Part shown: positions 32,088-39,972 of the stretch, piece by piece
Layout of the letters: the number at the start of each line of letters is the position of its first letter
How positions within the stretch are numbered: position 1 is the first letter of the stretch
NCBI GenBank assembly: GCA_900472675.1
Contig: UCJA01000001.1
Span: forward strand, 124,001-188,000
Origin: Hyphomicrobiales bacterium
GTDB taxonomy: Bacteria; Pseudomonadota; Alphaproteobacteria; Rhizobiales; Rhizobiaceae
Direction: 5' to 3'
DNA length: 64,000 bases
Position numbers and translations under genes: made by a program
The notes under the pieces: generated by a model
The model's database searches: none
Told to the model about the DNA's origin: nothing
What the model saw: only the letters and a program-made list of their open reading frames with translations

Positions 32088-32291
32088 CGCTGGGGTCTTG
32101 TTGCCGGTGACGTCGATGATCCAAGCGGTGAAGACAATCCCAGCGCCGGCGCCACACGCGAAGGAAAGCCAGTCGAGGCCGTTCGAATAGGCATTGAGGC
32201 CAACTGTCACAAGGACGATTGGAACGGCCCAGCGCCATGGGCCTGGCGTGCGGTCTACCGGTGGTTCGTTCTGGTCGTGATCAATCTGCAT
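32049..32291 (-). CDS. Small two-span membrane protein on the opposite strand, 80 aa
   Basis: Leftward gene overlapping the end of the ejection gene by 39 bases. Residues 20-65 form two hydrophobic helices (WAVPIVLVTVGLNAYSNGLD and CGAGAGIVFTAWIIDV) after a polar start. No ribosome site is evident at 32291. Its strand suggests expression from the lysogen, where envelope peptides can block other phages; nothing more can be said. Confidence 0.5.
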   Translation of the reverse strand: MQIDHDQNEPPVDRTPGPWRWAVPIVLVTVGLNAYSNGLDWLSFACGAGAGIVFTAWIIDVTGNKTPASWRRNSAGTSRR

Positions 32292-32332
32292 CGAAGAAAG
32301 ATAGGAGAAGACGATGAACGAAGCAACCAGCG

Positions 32333-32716
32333 CTAGTGCACGTCTCGCGTCAAGAACCCCCTTAGGTCTTCAAGCACGGCCAGGAGCGCGGGTGCTTGTT
32401 CTTTCGGAAACATCAAGTTCAGTTTCAGTTCGCTCGCAAGGGTCAACTGCAGACCAACAGAGCCATCAGCGCTCATTGCCACTGACATCCCCCTGGCATC
32501 CATTGCCTGAGATTGAAGATCCCCACGGATGGCGGCTAGTTCATTTAGATGACCAGTCGCCGCTAATATGGTCGCGGGAATGACGGCCGGATCGAATTCG
32601 ATTGCGTAACTCTGGCCATCCGCTCCGTCAAACAGCAGGTCTACCGAGTTTGTCTCGTGGTTTGCAAGGCTGCCCTTGATGGCAACAAATCGAGCGGCTT
32701 TTCGTACCTGCATCAT
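32333..32716 (-). CDS. Hypothetical protein on the opposite strand, 127 aa
   Basis: Leftward gene with a natural-looking protein: basic VRKAARFVAIKGSL, beta-rich middle (SVDLLFDGADGQSYAIEFD), then helix and strand pairs (VAMSADGSVGLQLTL, LLAVLEDLRGFL). GGAGGGG abuts the two adjacent ATGs at 32716 and 32713, so either may serve. It forms a small leftward pair with the membrane protein gene at 32049-32291 inside a rightward late operon. Such reversed pairs are often expressed in lysogens. Function unknown. Confidence 0.6.
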   Translation of the reverse strand: MMQVRKAARFVAIKGSLANHETNSVDLLFDGADGQSYAIEFDPAVIPATILAATGHLNELAAIRGDLQSQAMDARGMSVAMSADGSVGLQLTLASELKLNLMFPKEQAPALLAVLEDLRGFLTRDVH

Positions 32717-32788
32717 CCCCTCCGTTTTGCACATAGTGGCCATGACGCCGCGCCGCTGTCGAATCCGAAAATACAACATCGTTAAAGC

Positions 32789-32817
32789 AGCCTCGCATTT
32801 GCGGGGCTTTTTCTTTT
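32789..32817 (+). terminator. Rho-independent terminator before the tail fibre gene
   Basis: AGCCTCGC at 32789-32796 pairs with GCGGGGCT at 32801-32808 (one G-U pair) around an ATTT loop, followed by TTTTCTTTT. AGGAG and the ATG at 32829 follow directly. It separates ejection genes from tail fibre genes. Confidence 0.8.
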
Positions 32818-32828
32818 AGGAGAATGCC

Positions 32829-34340
32829 ATGCCAAGAACCGGAGGCGTGTACGCGCCACCAGCGGGCACCAAGGGCACGCCGAACACGACGATCCAGTCG
32901 AGCAAATATAATGCGCTCGTCGACGATCTGACGCTTGACGCCAATGCCGCGCGCCCGGTCACCGCCGGCGGCACCGGTGCGACGAACGCCACGGCTGCGC
33001 GCACTGCGCTTGGTCTCGAGGTCGGGACGAACGTTCAGGCCTATGACGATCTGCTCCAAGCAATCGCTGCGCTCACGACCTCGGCCGACAAGCTGATCTA
33101 TACGACGGGCGTCGGCACTGTCGCGCTGACCTCGTTCACCGCCTTTGGCCGGTCTCTTGTGGATGATGCGGATGCAACTGCGGCGAGGACGACGCTGGGC
33201 GTGGCTATCGGGACCAACGTCCAGGCATATGACGCACTTCTGCAGGCGATTGCCGGCCTTACCACGTCTGCCAACAACGTCATCATGACGACTGGGACGG
33301 ACACTGTCGCCCTGAAGGCAATCGGCACGTCGGGCGATGCACTCCCGCTGCTGAACGGTGCCAACACCTGGTCTAGTCTTCAAACATTCTCCGGTGGGAT
33401 CAACATTCCAGGCGGCACAGGTATCCAGCTCGGCGGCGATGATTTCATCAAGTACTACGACACCCAGAACACCTACGAATTCACGTCTGACGGATCGATC
33501 CCCGGCACCATCCTCAGCGCGGGCAAACTTCGCCTGACCGATACAAACGATGCCGGCCTGGCTTCGACAGCTCATGCGATCCAAATTGGCCCCGATAGTG
33601 GTCAGAATTTCATCATTGATAATAACGAGATCCAGTCACGCAATAATGGTGCTGGTGGTGATCTCAATATCAACCTTGATGGTGGGGATGTTCACATTGG
33701 CTCTGGCTCCACCAACCTAATCGAACTGCGCGGAGTCATTACAACAACCGGCAAGGTCACCGTCTCTGGCAACGTAGACGCGACAGGCGGTCTTATCTCG
33801 CGCGGCAGCGGCCCGTACCTCCAGTTGATCGACACCACCTCCGGGGAGCTATCCGGCCGCGTCCGGGTAAATGCGAACAATGTCTATTTCGATGCCTCAT
33901 CCGACGACGTGAACTTCTCCGAGGTGTTCCGCTTCGAGCTGGATACCAAGATCGGGTACGTCAACAACAGGCGAATCCGAACTGAAGGCGACGGCCGCAC
34001 CATCTCAGTTGCCGACGGTGGCACGGGGTCAACGTCAGCGTCCGGCGCCCGGAGCAACCTTGGCCTCGGCGGGCTGGCGACCTTGGACCTATCTGACCTC
34101 GTTTACAGCGGCTCGTCGAGTGGCGTCGTCACATACCCGATCGGGTCGACGCTTCTAGTCCGGGTGAATTCAGCCTATGTCAGGAACGACAACGCTACGA
34201 TTTACATCTGGAGTGGGGTGAGCTCATCATTCACGACAGTCTCTGGTAGCAGTGGCGGGACCATCCCAGGCACGTGGCGCGCGCGCGGATTCATATCCAC
34301 GAATGACGGCGATTCCAATCTCTTCCAGCGCGTTTCCTGA
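32829..34340 (+). CDS. Tail fibre protein with AARTALG repeats
   Basis: A 503-residue fibre. Residues 35-165 have two copies of a roughly 60-residue repeat, each with AARTALGL/AARTTLGV, GTNVQAYD and LLQAIA.LTTSA. These are known in many phage and prophage fibres. The middle is beta-rich (PGGTGIQLGGDDFIKYYD). A third GGTGSTSASGARSNLGL repeat comes near residue 400, before a terminal domain with SGVSSSFTTVSGSS. Good AGGAG site at the start. It would bind host surface polysaccharide. Confidence 0.8.
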   Translation: MPRTGGVYAPPAGTKGTPNTTIQSSKYNALVDDLTLDANAARPVTAGGTGATNATAARTALGLEVGTNVQAYDDLLQAIAALTTSADKLIYTTGVGTVALTSFTAFGRSLVDDADATAARTTLGVAIGTNVQAYDALLQAIAGLTTSANNVIMTTGTDTVALKAIGTSGDALPLLNGANTWSSLQTFSGGINIPGGTGIQLGGDDFIKYYDTQNTYEFTSDGSIPGTILSAGKLRLTDTNDAGLASTAHAIQIGPDSGQNFIIDNNEIQSRNNGAGGDLNINLDGGDVHIGSGSTNLIELRGVITTTGKVTVSGNVDATGGLISRGSGPYLQLIDTTSGELSGRVRVNANNVYFDASSDDVNFSEVFRFELDTKIGYVNNRRIRTEGDGRTISVADGGTGSTSASGARSNLGLGGLATLDLSDLVYSGSSSGVVTYPIGSTLLVRVNSAYVRNDNATIYIWSGVSSSFTTVSGSSGGTIPGTWRARGFISTNDGDSNLFQRVS

Positions 34341-34345
34341 GGTGA

Positions 34346-34834
34346 ATGATGTTCTACGTTATTGAAAATGTCCACTCGATCACGCGTACCAATCCGGCGG
34401 TCGATGCTGATGGAACGTTCATCGTTACCTTGGACTGGCATGCAGAGTCCGAAGAAAATGTCGCGGGTGAAACGCATCAGAACGACAGCTATGCGCTTCT
34501 GCCAGACGACCCCTACGGGCTTGCGCCGGCTCTTCGCCAATGGATGGTCGACCACTCGGGCGAATACACGATCCTGCCGTATGTCCCGCCGGCCGACCCC
34601 GGCCCGCAGCCCTACCGGATTGCCAAGTCCACGCCCTGGCTGCGCATGACGGACGAAGAGGCCGAACTGATCACCGGCGCCATGCAGCAGGCTCCATCGA
34701 GGCAGAAGGGCATCTACGACGCTGCGACCTATCTCAGCTCCGACGACCCGCTCTGGGCTGCCCTGCACGACATGATCGCCACGACGCTTAACTCCTCCAC
34801 CCGCGCCGATGAGCTTCTTGCACCGGAGACCTAA
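34346..34834 (+). CDS. Tail fibre assembly-like protein, 162 aa
   Basis: Small acidic protein between two fibre genes: MFYVIENVHSITRTNPAVD, LPDDPYGLAPALRQWMVD, LRMTDEEAELITGAMQQAP. The size, position and the DEEA plus helical C-terminus recall fibre assembly chaperones, and the YVIEN opening is similar to proteins after fibre genes. I cannot assign a family. AGGTGA precedes the ATG. Confidence 0.5.
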   Translation: MMFYVIENVHSITRTNPAVDADGTFIVTLDWHAESEENVAGETHQNDSYALLPDDPYGLAPALRQWMVDHSGEYTILPYVPPADPGPQPYRIAKSTPWLRMTDEEAELITGAMQQAPSRQKGIYDAATYLSSDDPLWAALHDMIATTLNSSTRADELLAPET

Positions 34835-34836
34835 GC

Positions 34837-35493
34837 ATGCCGCCGAAGATCCCCCCAGCCGGTCAGCTGTCCGGCGCCGAGACCGCAATCGTCATCCAGG
34901 ATGGGAAACCCGTCCGGACCACGACCCAGGACATTGCCAACAGGGCGCCGACGGTCGTCGGGCCGAAGGGAGCCAAAGGTGATACGGGCGCTGCAGGTGC
35001 GACGGGTCCGCAAGGGACGCAGGGACAAAAGGGAGATGCTGGATCTGCTGGACTGCAAGGCGCAGCAGGACCAACGGGACCGACAGGCGCAAAAGGAGAC
35101 ACAGGTGCGGCTGGGGCTCCTGGGACAGTGGGAGCGACAGGTAGCCAGGGACCGAAAGGCGATACTGGTTCAGCTGGTTCTCAAGGCCTGAAAGGCGATA
35201 CCGGAGCGGCCGGCACGCCAAAGCGCGTAGAACGCTTCACCGCCTCCACCAATGGCAGCGGAGTGGCAACGATCACCTTCTCCCCGGCCTTCTCCGCAAC
35301 CCCGGACATCGATGTGATCGAAGCTTGGAGCGGAGACCAGATGATCACCGGCGCTGTTGTTGCTGGGTCTGCATCCCCAAACGGCTGCCAAGTGCAGGTC
35401 ATGCTTTCCCGGGCAACTCTGCTTCTCAGCACCGGCCCATTCCAGAAAGCCGGCTCCGGCATCTCCGTGACCGTTCGCGCGATCGGCAATTGA
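34837..35493 (+). CDS. Collagen-like tail fibre protein
   Basis: A 218-residue protein with about 28 Gly-X-Y triplets between residues 42 and 126 (for example GPKGAKGDTGAAGATGPQG), a trimeric collagen-like rod. The short N-terminal domain would attach to the virion; the C-terminal 90 residues (RVERFTASTNGSGVATITF, EAWSGDQMITGAVVAGS) form a beta-rich knob with a lectin-like feel. Phage collagen rods trimerise without hydroxyproline. It lies between fibre and esterase genes, so the tail probably has several receptor-binding proteins. Confidence 0.8.
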   Translation: MPPKIPPAGQLSGAETAIVIQDGKPVRTTTQDIANRAPTVVGPKGAKGDTGAAGATGPQGTQGQKGDAGSAGLQGAAGPTGPTGAKGDTGAAGAPGTVGATGSQGPKGDTGSAGSQGLKGDTGAAGTPKRVERFTASTNGSGVATITFSPAFSATPDIDVIEAWSGDQMITGAVVAGSASPNGCQVQVMLSRATLLLSTGPFQKAGSGISVTVRAIGN

Positions 35494-35532
35494 ACCACCC
35501 CACCATAGAATCCAAAATGGAAGGATACTGTC

Positions 35533-35841
35533 ATGGCTCTTTCGGGTCTTCATGTCGTATGCGGTTTTGCTGGCGTGCCCAGCGCAAACCGGAGCGTTCA
35601 GCCTGTCCTCAACAACATCCAGTGGTCGGAAGCTCCCGCTTCGGCCACGCCGACAACGAGGACCGCGCCAGGCAGCGAGTCTGGCACCCCCGTCTTCCGC
35701 ATCCGCACCTCCGCAGACGCATGGGTCGCCGTAGGCAATAGCCCGGTGGCAACCACAAATCCTCGCGTGTTCGTCGCGGCCGGCGCGGATTACGATCTCG
35801 GCGTCTCTCCCGGCGACAAGCTTGCCTGGGTGGCTGCGTAA
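35533..35841 (+). CDS. Small beta-rich phage protein, 102 aa
   Basis: Beta-rich protein directly before, and sharing one base with, the SGNH esterase gene. It has ALSGLHVVCGFAGVPSANR, FRIRTSADAWVAVG and FVAAGADYDLGVSPGDKLAW. It may be a tail spike head-binding or chaperone partner. GGAAGG lies ahead of the ATG. No family assigned. Confidence 0.55.
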   Translation: MALSGLHVVCGFAGVPSANRSVQPVLNNIQWSEAPASATPTTRTAPGSESGTPVFRIRTSADAWVAVGNSPVATTNPRVFVAAGADYDLGVSPGDKLAWVAA

Positions 35842-37829
35842 TGACCGGCCTCTCCACTAGTATGCAGGGGCTGGCAACGCGGTCTAAACTTGCAATGGGC
35901 GCGAGTGTCGGAGGGGTGGGCGGCGTGAGCTCAGGCCCGGAGTATCTGGTTATCTTCTCCCTCCACCAGTCGAACATGACTGGTGGGCAGTCGAATGCGC
36001 TGGGCGCGACCCTCCTCTCCCCCGATGACGACGCTGCGACCGACATCTTCGAATGGTCGCCAAACGGCGGTGGCGGTTATCAGGTCGGCGGTGCAGACCC
36101 CACGCCTTCGTTCGCTCGTATGCTGAACGCCGCGGCTACCGCGCAGCTTCGCTACCCCCAAGGGACCGCTGGTACGGCGTACCCGCGGACAGAGCGGGCT
36201 GTCGGCCCAGCCTGGAGCCTGGCAAAAGCAGCCAAGGCTGCAAATCCGGACAAGAAGATCGTTATCATTCCAGGCGGCGTAGGTGGAACGGACACGGCTG
36301 AATATTTTCCCGGTTCGGGCGTGTCGACGAACTGGCCGGCTAACCGTTACAACGTCATCAAGACGGCTTACGACACGTTCAAGGCGGCCTATCCGAACTC
36401 AATCATTCATGCTTTCGCGGCCTCTATCCTGGAGAACGAGATTGCCAACAACAGAGCCGGTGTAGGCGCTAGCCAGTCGGTGGTAGACGCGTATCTCTTC
36501 CCCGTGCTCGATACTTGGTACGACGGCTGGAGAGCATTGGTGGGCGCGGGCGCTTCCGATGCTCCGTTCATCCTGTCCAGCCCTCTGCCTGAGTGGCTTG
36601 GCTACGGCAATACTCAAGGCCGGAAATACCTGCTGGCTGGAGCAAAATGGGCTGCCGGGAAACCCGGCGTCGGCTTCTTAAGGCGCGCTGCAGGTTACGC
36701 GACCGGGGGCGACAACGTCCATATGACGAATGCAGGGAACCGGCTGCACGGCCCTGAGATGTACGCTCACCGGGCGGTAACGCAGGCGCTTCAGACTGCG
36801 CCTGCAGCCGTCCCAGCCGTTGCGTTGACTGGCGAGACGCTGACGATAACCAGCGTCGGGACACCTTACTATGAAGTCTGGACCCGCGCGCCGGCGGGGA
36901 GCGGGTCATACACCAAGTTCGACTTCGTCACCCGCGAGGCCAGCAAGGTCGGGTCTGCAATGAAGCTGACGCTGCCGCTGCAAGGCAGCCGCGACGCAGT
37001 CGTAATCGCGAAGAACGGGATCGGCGGGGATAGCCAAGCCGCACCGACTTCTGGAACAACGCCGCACGTTACCTATGCGGTACCGGCAGTGACGCCTCCT
37101 ACACCTGTGGTCAGCCTCGACTTCGACAATGCGTCCTTGGATGGTTCGCTGAATATGATTTCCGTACCATCAAGCGGCAGCGACACGGCGGCCTGGACGC
37201 CAACGTCCGCGGCTGGTCAGGGTGCCACAGCAGCTATCAAACGCGTGCTTGTCGGCTCGAAATATGGAATTCTTTTGGACGACGCCAGCAAAAGCCTTTG
37301 GCGCGGGAGCGCTTACGTTTTCCCCGCCGGCGACATCAGCGCCGTCTTTGCGATGCAGTACAATACTACTACAAATACCGGGGCGTTTATCGGATCTGGC
37401 CAGTCTGGCGCAACGGTGGATATGTACTTCACCATGGCAAACTCCGGGGATAATCTCCGGGGTGGGTTCAATAGCACGGGCGTTCAGGTAATCACGACCA
37501 CTAGCCCGCTCGCCAGCCAGCTGACGACGACGTGCTACCGTCTTATCGCTTTCCTCTACAGCCGCACGAGCAATGTCCTGGATATCTATATTGACGACGA
37601 ACTCGTCAGGTCCGGTACACCTACACAGCGATCTGCTTCACCGGCCAACTCAGGCGGCACGAGGTTCTTCAACAACGGCCTTGATACTGCAACAAGCGGC
37701 CATTCTGGCTCTACGATTATGCTGCCGCCTAAAGTCTACAACGCTCGCCTGACGGACAACGAGTTGCAGAAGATCAAAAACGACTACCGCGTTGCTCATG
37801 GGGTGACGTTCGGAGTCTCGCCCCCGTAA
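35841..37829 (+). CDS. Tail spike with SGNH esterase domain
   Basis: A 662-residue protein. Residues 33-315 are an SGNH/GDSL-type carbohydrate esterase: VIFSLHQSNMTGGQSNALG with the nucleophile Ser in QSN (Ser44 or Ser51), VIIPGGVGGTD as the oxyanion block, and GDNVHMTNAGN with the Asp-x-x-His near residues 291-294. The C-terminal 240 residues (VSLDFDNASLDGSLN, RLIAFLYSRTSNVLDIYID) look like a concanavalin/LamG beta-sandwich for sugar binding. Such spikes remove acetyl groups from capsule or exopolysaccharide to reach the cell. The doubled QSN is unusual. Confidence 0.82.
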   Translation: MTGLSTSMQGLATRSKLAMGASVGGVGGVSSGPEYLVIFSLHQSNMTGGQSNALGATLLSPDDDAATDIFEWSPNGGGGYQVGGADPTPSFARMLNAAATAQLRYPQGTAGTAYPRTERAVGPAWSLAKAAKAANPDKKIVIIPGGVGGTDTAEYFPGSGVSTNWPANRYNVIKTAYDTFKAAYPNSIIHAFAASILENEIANNRAGVGASQSVVDAYLFPVLDTWYDGWRALVGAGASDAPFILSSPLPEWLGYGNTQGRKYLLAGAKWAAGKPGVGFLRRAAGYATGGDNVHMTNAGNRLHGPEMYAHRAVTQALQTAPAAVPAVALTGETLTITSVGTPYYEVWTRAPAGSGSYTKFDFVTREASKVGSAMKLTLPLQGSRDAVVIAKNGIGGDSQAAPTSGTTPHVTYAVPAVTPPTPVVSLDFDNASLDGSLNMISVPSSGSDTAAWTPTSAAGQGATAAIKRVLVGSKYGILLDDASKSLWRGSAYVFPAGDISAVFAMQYNTTTNTGAFIGSGQSGATVDMYFTMANSGDNLRGGFNSTGVQVITTTSPLASQLTTTCYRLIAFLYSRTSNVLDIYIDDELVRSGTPTQRSASPANSGGTRFFNNGLDTATSGHSGSTIMLPPKVYNARLTDNELQKIKNDYRVAHGVTFGVSPP

Positions 37830-37848
37830 AGCCCTTACCTTCGGCTGA

Positions 37849-38049
37849 TCACCATGCCTGCCTATCGAGATCGTCACGTATCTCATCGTCGGTGGGATCG
37901 CGAAACGCGAACTCCCCGTCGGGCAACTGGCGGCGCATCTTGTCGCCGTGCCAATGCCATTCTGAGGGCGTGAGCGGGGTCTGCAGAACCAGGGAAACCA
38001 CTTTTCCCCACAACGTATGAGATGACTTCCCAGAATTCTCAACTCGCAT
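37849..38049 (-). CDS. Small hypothetical protein on the opposite strand, 66 aa
   Basis: Leftward frame after the spike gene. The second half (MRRQLPDGEFAFRDPTDDEI) looks coding. The ATG at 38049 lacks a clear ribosome site; an internal ATG at 37935 would give about 28 residues. The inverted repeat at 38053-38104 stands right before the start and would form a stem in its leader. Confidence 0.4.
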   Translation of the reverse strand: MRVENSGKSSHTLWGKVVSLVLQTPLTPSEWHWHGDKMRRQLPDGEFAFRDPTDDEIRDDLDRQAW

Positions 38050-38052
38050 GGT

Positions 38053-38104
38053 CTAACTCATCAGCGCCAGTAGTGGGGACAGAAAGCATAGCATGATGAG
38101 TTAG
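38053..38104. repeat. Perfect 11-bp inverted repeat
   Basis: CTAACTCATCA at 38053-38063 and TGATGAGTTAG at 38094-38104 are exact reverse complements separated by 30 bases. They lie between the leftward genes at 37849 and 38130. They could be two operator half-sites or a leader hairpin; there is no T run on either strand. Confidence 0.55.
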
Positions 38105-38129
38105 ATATTCAATGTAACCAGCCAGGCCG

Positions 38130-38336
38130 TTAGTTCACCTTCTTACCGGCGACATGCAGCACTGAGGTGAAGACCTTCGAGACGTCCGGCGGCTGGTTCC
38201 AATCGCTGTCAGGCGCGCATCGAGGGCAGGGCATAGCCGCGGCGCCGCATTGGCAGCCATGCATGCCCAGGCCCGGCTTGTCCGGGTGATTTTCGCATAC
38301 CCACTTCGTATCGCGGCATGATCTGCATATCAGCAT
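38130..38336 (-). CDS. Small zinc-ribbon protein, first copy (68 aa)
   Basis: Leftward gene with eight cysteines in pairs: CRSCRDTKWVC near the start, then CQCGAAAMPCPRC, and a C-terminal DVSKVFTSVLHVAGKKVN. This is a typical double zinc ribbon. A diverged second copy is at 43418-43636 with the same ending HVAGKKVH. The start at 38336 begins MLICRSC; a GTG at 38351 is possible. Function unknown; similar short proteins occur in rhizobial prophages. Confidence 0.65.
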   Translation of the reverse strand: MLICRSCRDTKWVCENHPDKPGLGMHGCQCGAAAMPCPRCAPDSDWNQPPDVSKVFTSVLHVAGKKVN

Positions 38337-38354
38337 AGCCAACAATACCACGAG

Positions 38355-38378
38355 AGCCGCCCTTTGAGGCGGCTTTTT
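38355..38378 (+). terminator. Rho-independent terminator before the lysis genes
   Basis: AGCCGCC at 38355-38361 and GGCGGCT at 38368-38374 form a 7-bp stem around CTTTGA, then TTTTT. The holin start is 35 bases further with GGAG between. It isolates lysis genes from leftward accessory genes and tail genes. Confidence 0.8.
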
Positions 38379-38413
38379 CGTGCTGTCTTCTCACCTCAAC
38401 ATCGGAGAACACC

Positions 38414-38734
38414 ATGACACCTGGTGAAGCCGCGCCGGTCACGGCCGCGGTAAAGCGGAGCTTTGTCTCCTCGCTGGATGTGTTCGGCCTGCAGCCGGTC
38501 GAGCACTTCGGACGCATCTTCAAGCGAGCCTGGTCGATCCGGCTCATCCTCGCGGCGGGGCTCTTCTCTGGTCTCGAGATGGCGCTCCCGATCCTCGACC
38601 AGTGGATAGAGATCCCGCGCAGCCTCTTTGCCGGTCTGTCCGGCTTCACGTCGATGGCCGCTCTCGTCTCCCGCCTCGTCGCTCAGCAGTCGGTTTCGGC
38701 GCCCTCAAAGGAAAACCCAGATGCCAGTCAATAA
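38414..38734 (+). CDS. Holin-type membrane protein
   Basis: A 106-residue protein heading the lysis cassette. The segment SIRLILAAGLFSGLEMALPI followed by PRSLFAGLSGFTSMAALVSR matches small rhizobial phage holins (DUF7940-like in my memory), with two hydrophobic stretches and a cytoplasmic tail. Holins time membrane permeabilisation so that endolysin can act. Its end overlaps the endolysin start by 14 bases. Confidence 0.72.
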   Translation: MTPGEAAPVTAAVKRSFVSSLDVFGLQPVEHFGRIFKRAWSIRLILAAGLFSGLEMALPILDQWIEIPRSLFAGLSGFTSMAALVSRLVAQQSVSAPSKENPDASQ

Positions 38735-39308
38735 GATCACCTCGAGCAAGCGGGGCAAGGCGGCGATCGCTGCTGCGCTCATTGCGGCTGCCACAGGCGG
38801 GTGGGGCGCGTACAAGGCTGCGCAGCCACCGACGGCGGTCGTGCTCGCCGTCGACACCCTGATCAAGCCGTGGGAGGGCCTTGTGCTCTCATCCCACTGG
38901 GACCAGTACGCGAAGATCTACGACATCTGCTACGGCGAAACCCGCATCAATGGCAAACCGGTCGGCCCGGGCATGACGCGCACCGCTGCGCAGTGCCAGG
39001 ACATGCTGGTGACCCGCGTCCAGCGCGACTATTACGCGCCGCTGACGAAGTGCATCGCCGAGTTCGAGAAGAAGCCGATCAGCGTCCAGGCGTCGGCGAT
39101 TTCGGGTGCCTACAACTTCGGCGTCAACGGCATGTGCAACTCGACCGCCGCCCGCTACATCCGGGTCGGGAAGTATCGCCAAGCATGCGAAGCACAAACG
39201 GCCTGGAACCGCGCGGGAGGGCAGATCGTCGGCGGCTTGGTCAAACGCCGCGAGATGGGTGATGCGCAGCGGATCGGGGAAGCCGAACTCTGCGTGAGCG
39301 GCATCTGA
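38721..39308 (+). CDS. Endolysin, GH24 lysozyme with signal-anchor
   Basis: A 195-residue muramidase. Residues 13-33 (AAIAAALIAAATGGWGAYKAA) are a weak, Ala/Gly-rich hydrophobic segment of the signal-anchor-release kind. The catalytic region is KPWEGLVLSSHWDQYAKIYD followed by ICYGETR: Glu in WEG, then Asp nine residues later. Where most family members have Thr (for example VWTVCYG) this one has Asp in IYDICYG. SAISGAYNFGVNGMCNSTAA and TAWNRAGGQIVGGLVKRR are the usual later motifs. It cuts peptidoglycan after the holin fires. Confidence 0.85.
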   Translation: MPVNKITSSKRGKAAIAAALIAAATGGWGAYKAAQPPTAVVLAVDTLIKPWEGLVLSSHWDQYAKIYDICYGETRINGKPVGPGMTRTAAQCQDMLVTRVQRDYYAPLTKCIAEFEKKPISVQASAISGAYNFGVNGMCNSTAARYIRVGKYRQACEAQTAWNRAGGQIVGGLVKRREMGDAQRIGEAELCVSGI

Positions 39309-39691
39309 TGTTCACGAACCTATCCGACATCATCAAGATCCCGCTGGCAATCCTCGCCGGCCTCGCGCTCGGCATCCTGGTCTACGAGGGCCTTAAGCTC
39401 CCATGGATCGGGCAGATCGTGCCGGGAATCGTCTGGTACCGGGTCGACGCCGCAACATCGAAGATGGTCACCACCTTTGAGCGCGATGTCCTCCAAGCCC
39501 AGCTCGATCAGGAACGCCGGTACCGGGCGATAGCTGAAGCCGCCAGCGCGCGGGCGCAGGAACGGGCAGCCGCTACCGAGATCGCACGGCAGAACGCAGA
39601 GGCCCGCATCAAAGAGCTGGATGATCAGGCAAAGACGGATGGCCTCGAAGGCTGGAGCAAAGAGGAGCTCGAATGGAACGCCAAACATTGA
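39308..39691 (+). CDS. i-spanin (Rz-like)
   Basis: A 127-residue inner membrane spanin subunit. One N-terminal membrane span (IPLAILAGLALGILVYEG), then a long periplasmic coiled coil (RDVLQAQLDQERRYRAIAEA and on). With the overlapping o-spanin it joins inner and outer membrane in the last step of lysis. It shares one base with the endolysin stop. Confidence 0.78.
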   Translation: MFTNLSDIIKIPLAILAGLALGILVYEGLKLPWIGQIVPGIVWYRVDAATSKMVTTFERDVLQAQLDQERRYRAIAEAASARAQERAAATEIARQNAEARIKELDDQAKTDGLEGWSKEELEWNAKH

Positions 39692-39972
39692 TCATCCTGC
39701 CTCTCCTGCTCCTGCTGATGAGCGCCAAGGGCTGCCAGACGATAGAGGAGCGGGCTGGCGCTACTGCGGTGGCGCAAGGCCAGTTGCAGGCGCAGAAGCC
39801 ATTCCCTGACCTGCCTGAGGCCTGCACGGCCAAGACAGGACGCGTGAAACCTCAACCAGACGAAGCCCGCGTTGTGACCCTTAAACGGTGGGAGATCACC
39901 GCCGACAACCGCGATCGCCTTGCCGATGACTGCGGAGCCTGGGGCGCCGACATGAAACGCAACTGGCGATAG
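39673..39972 (+). CDS. o-spanin (Rz1-like lipoprotein)
   Basis: A 99-residue lipoprotein starting 19 bases before the i-spanin stop in another frame, the usual overlapping spanin arrangement. Signal peptide IILPLLLLLMSAKGC with lipobox-like SAKGC (Cys21). The mature part is polar and proline-containing (FPDLPEACTAKTGRVKPQPD). The lysine in the lipobox is not ideal, but context is convincing. Confidence 0.75.
   Translation: MERQTLIILPLLLLLMSAKGCQTIEERAGATAVAQGQLQAQKPFPDLPEACTAKTGRVKPQPDEARVVTLKRWEITADNRDRLADDCGAWGADMKRNWR

Noticed and set aside
32314..32583. Rightward 89-residue frame with AGGAG before its ATG
   Set aside because: The ribosome site is attractive, but the protein is low-complexity Ser/Arg-rich and fully antisense to the more natural leftward gene at 32333-32716.
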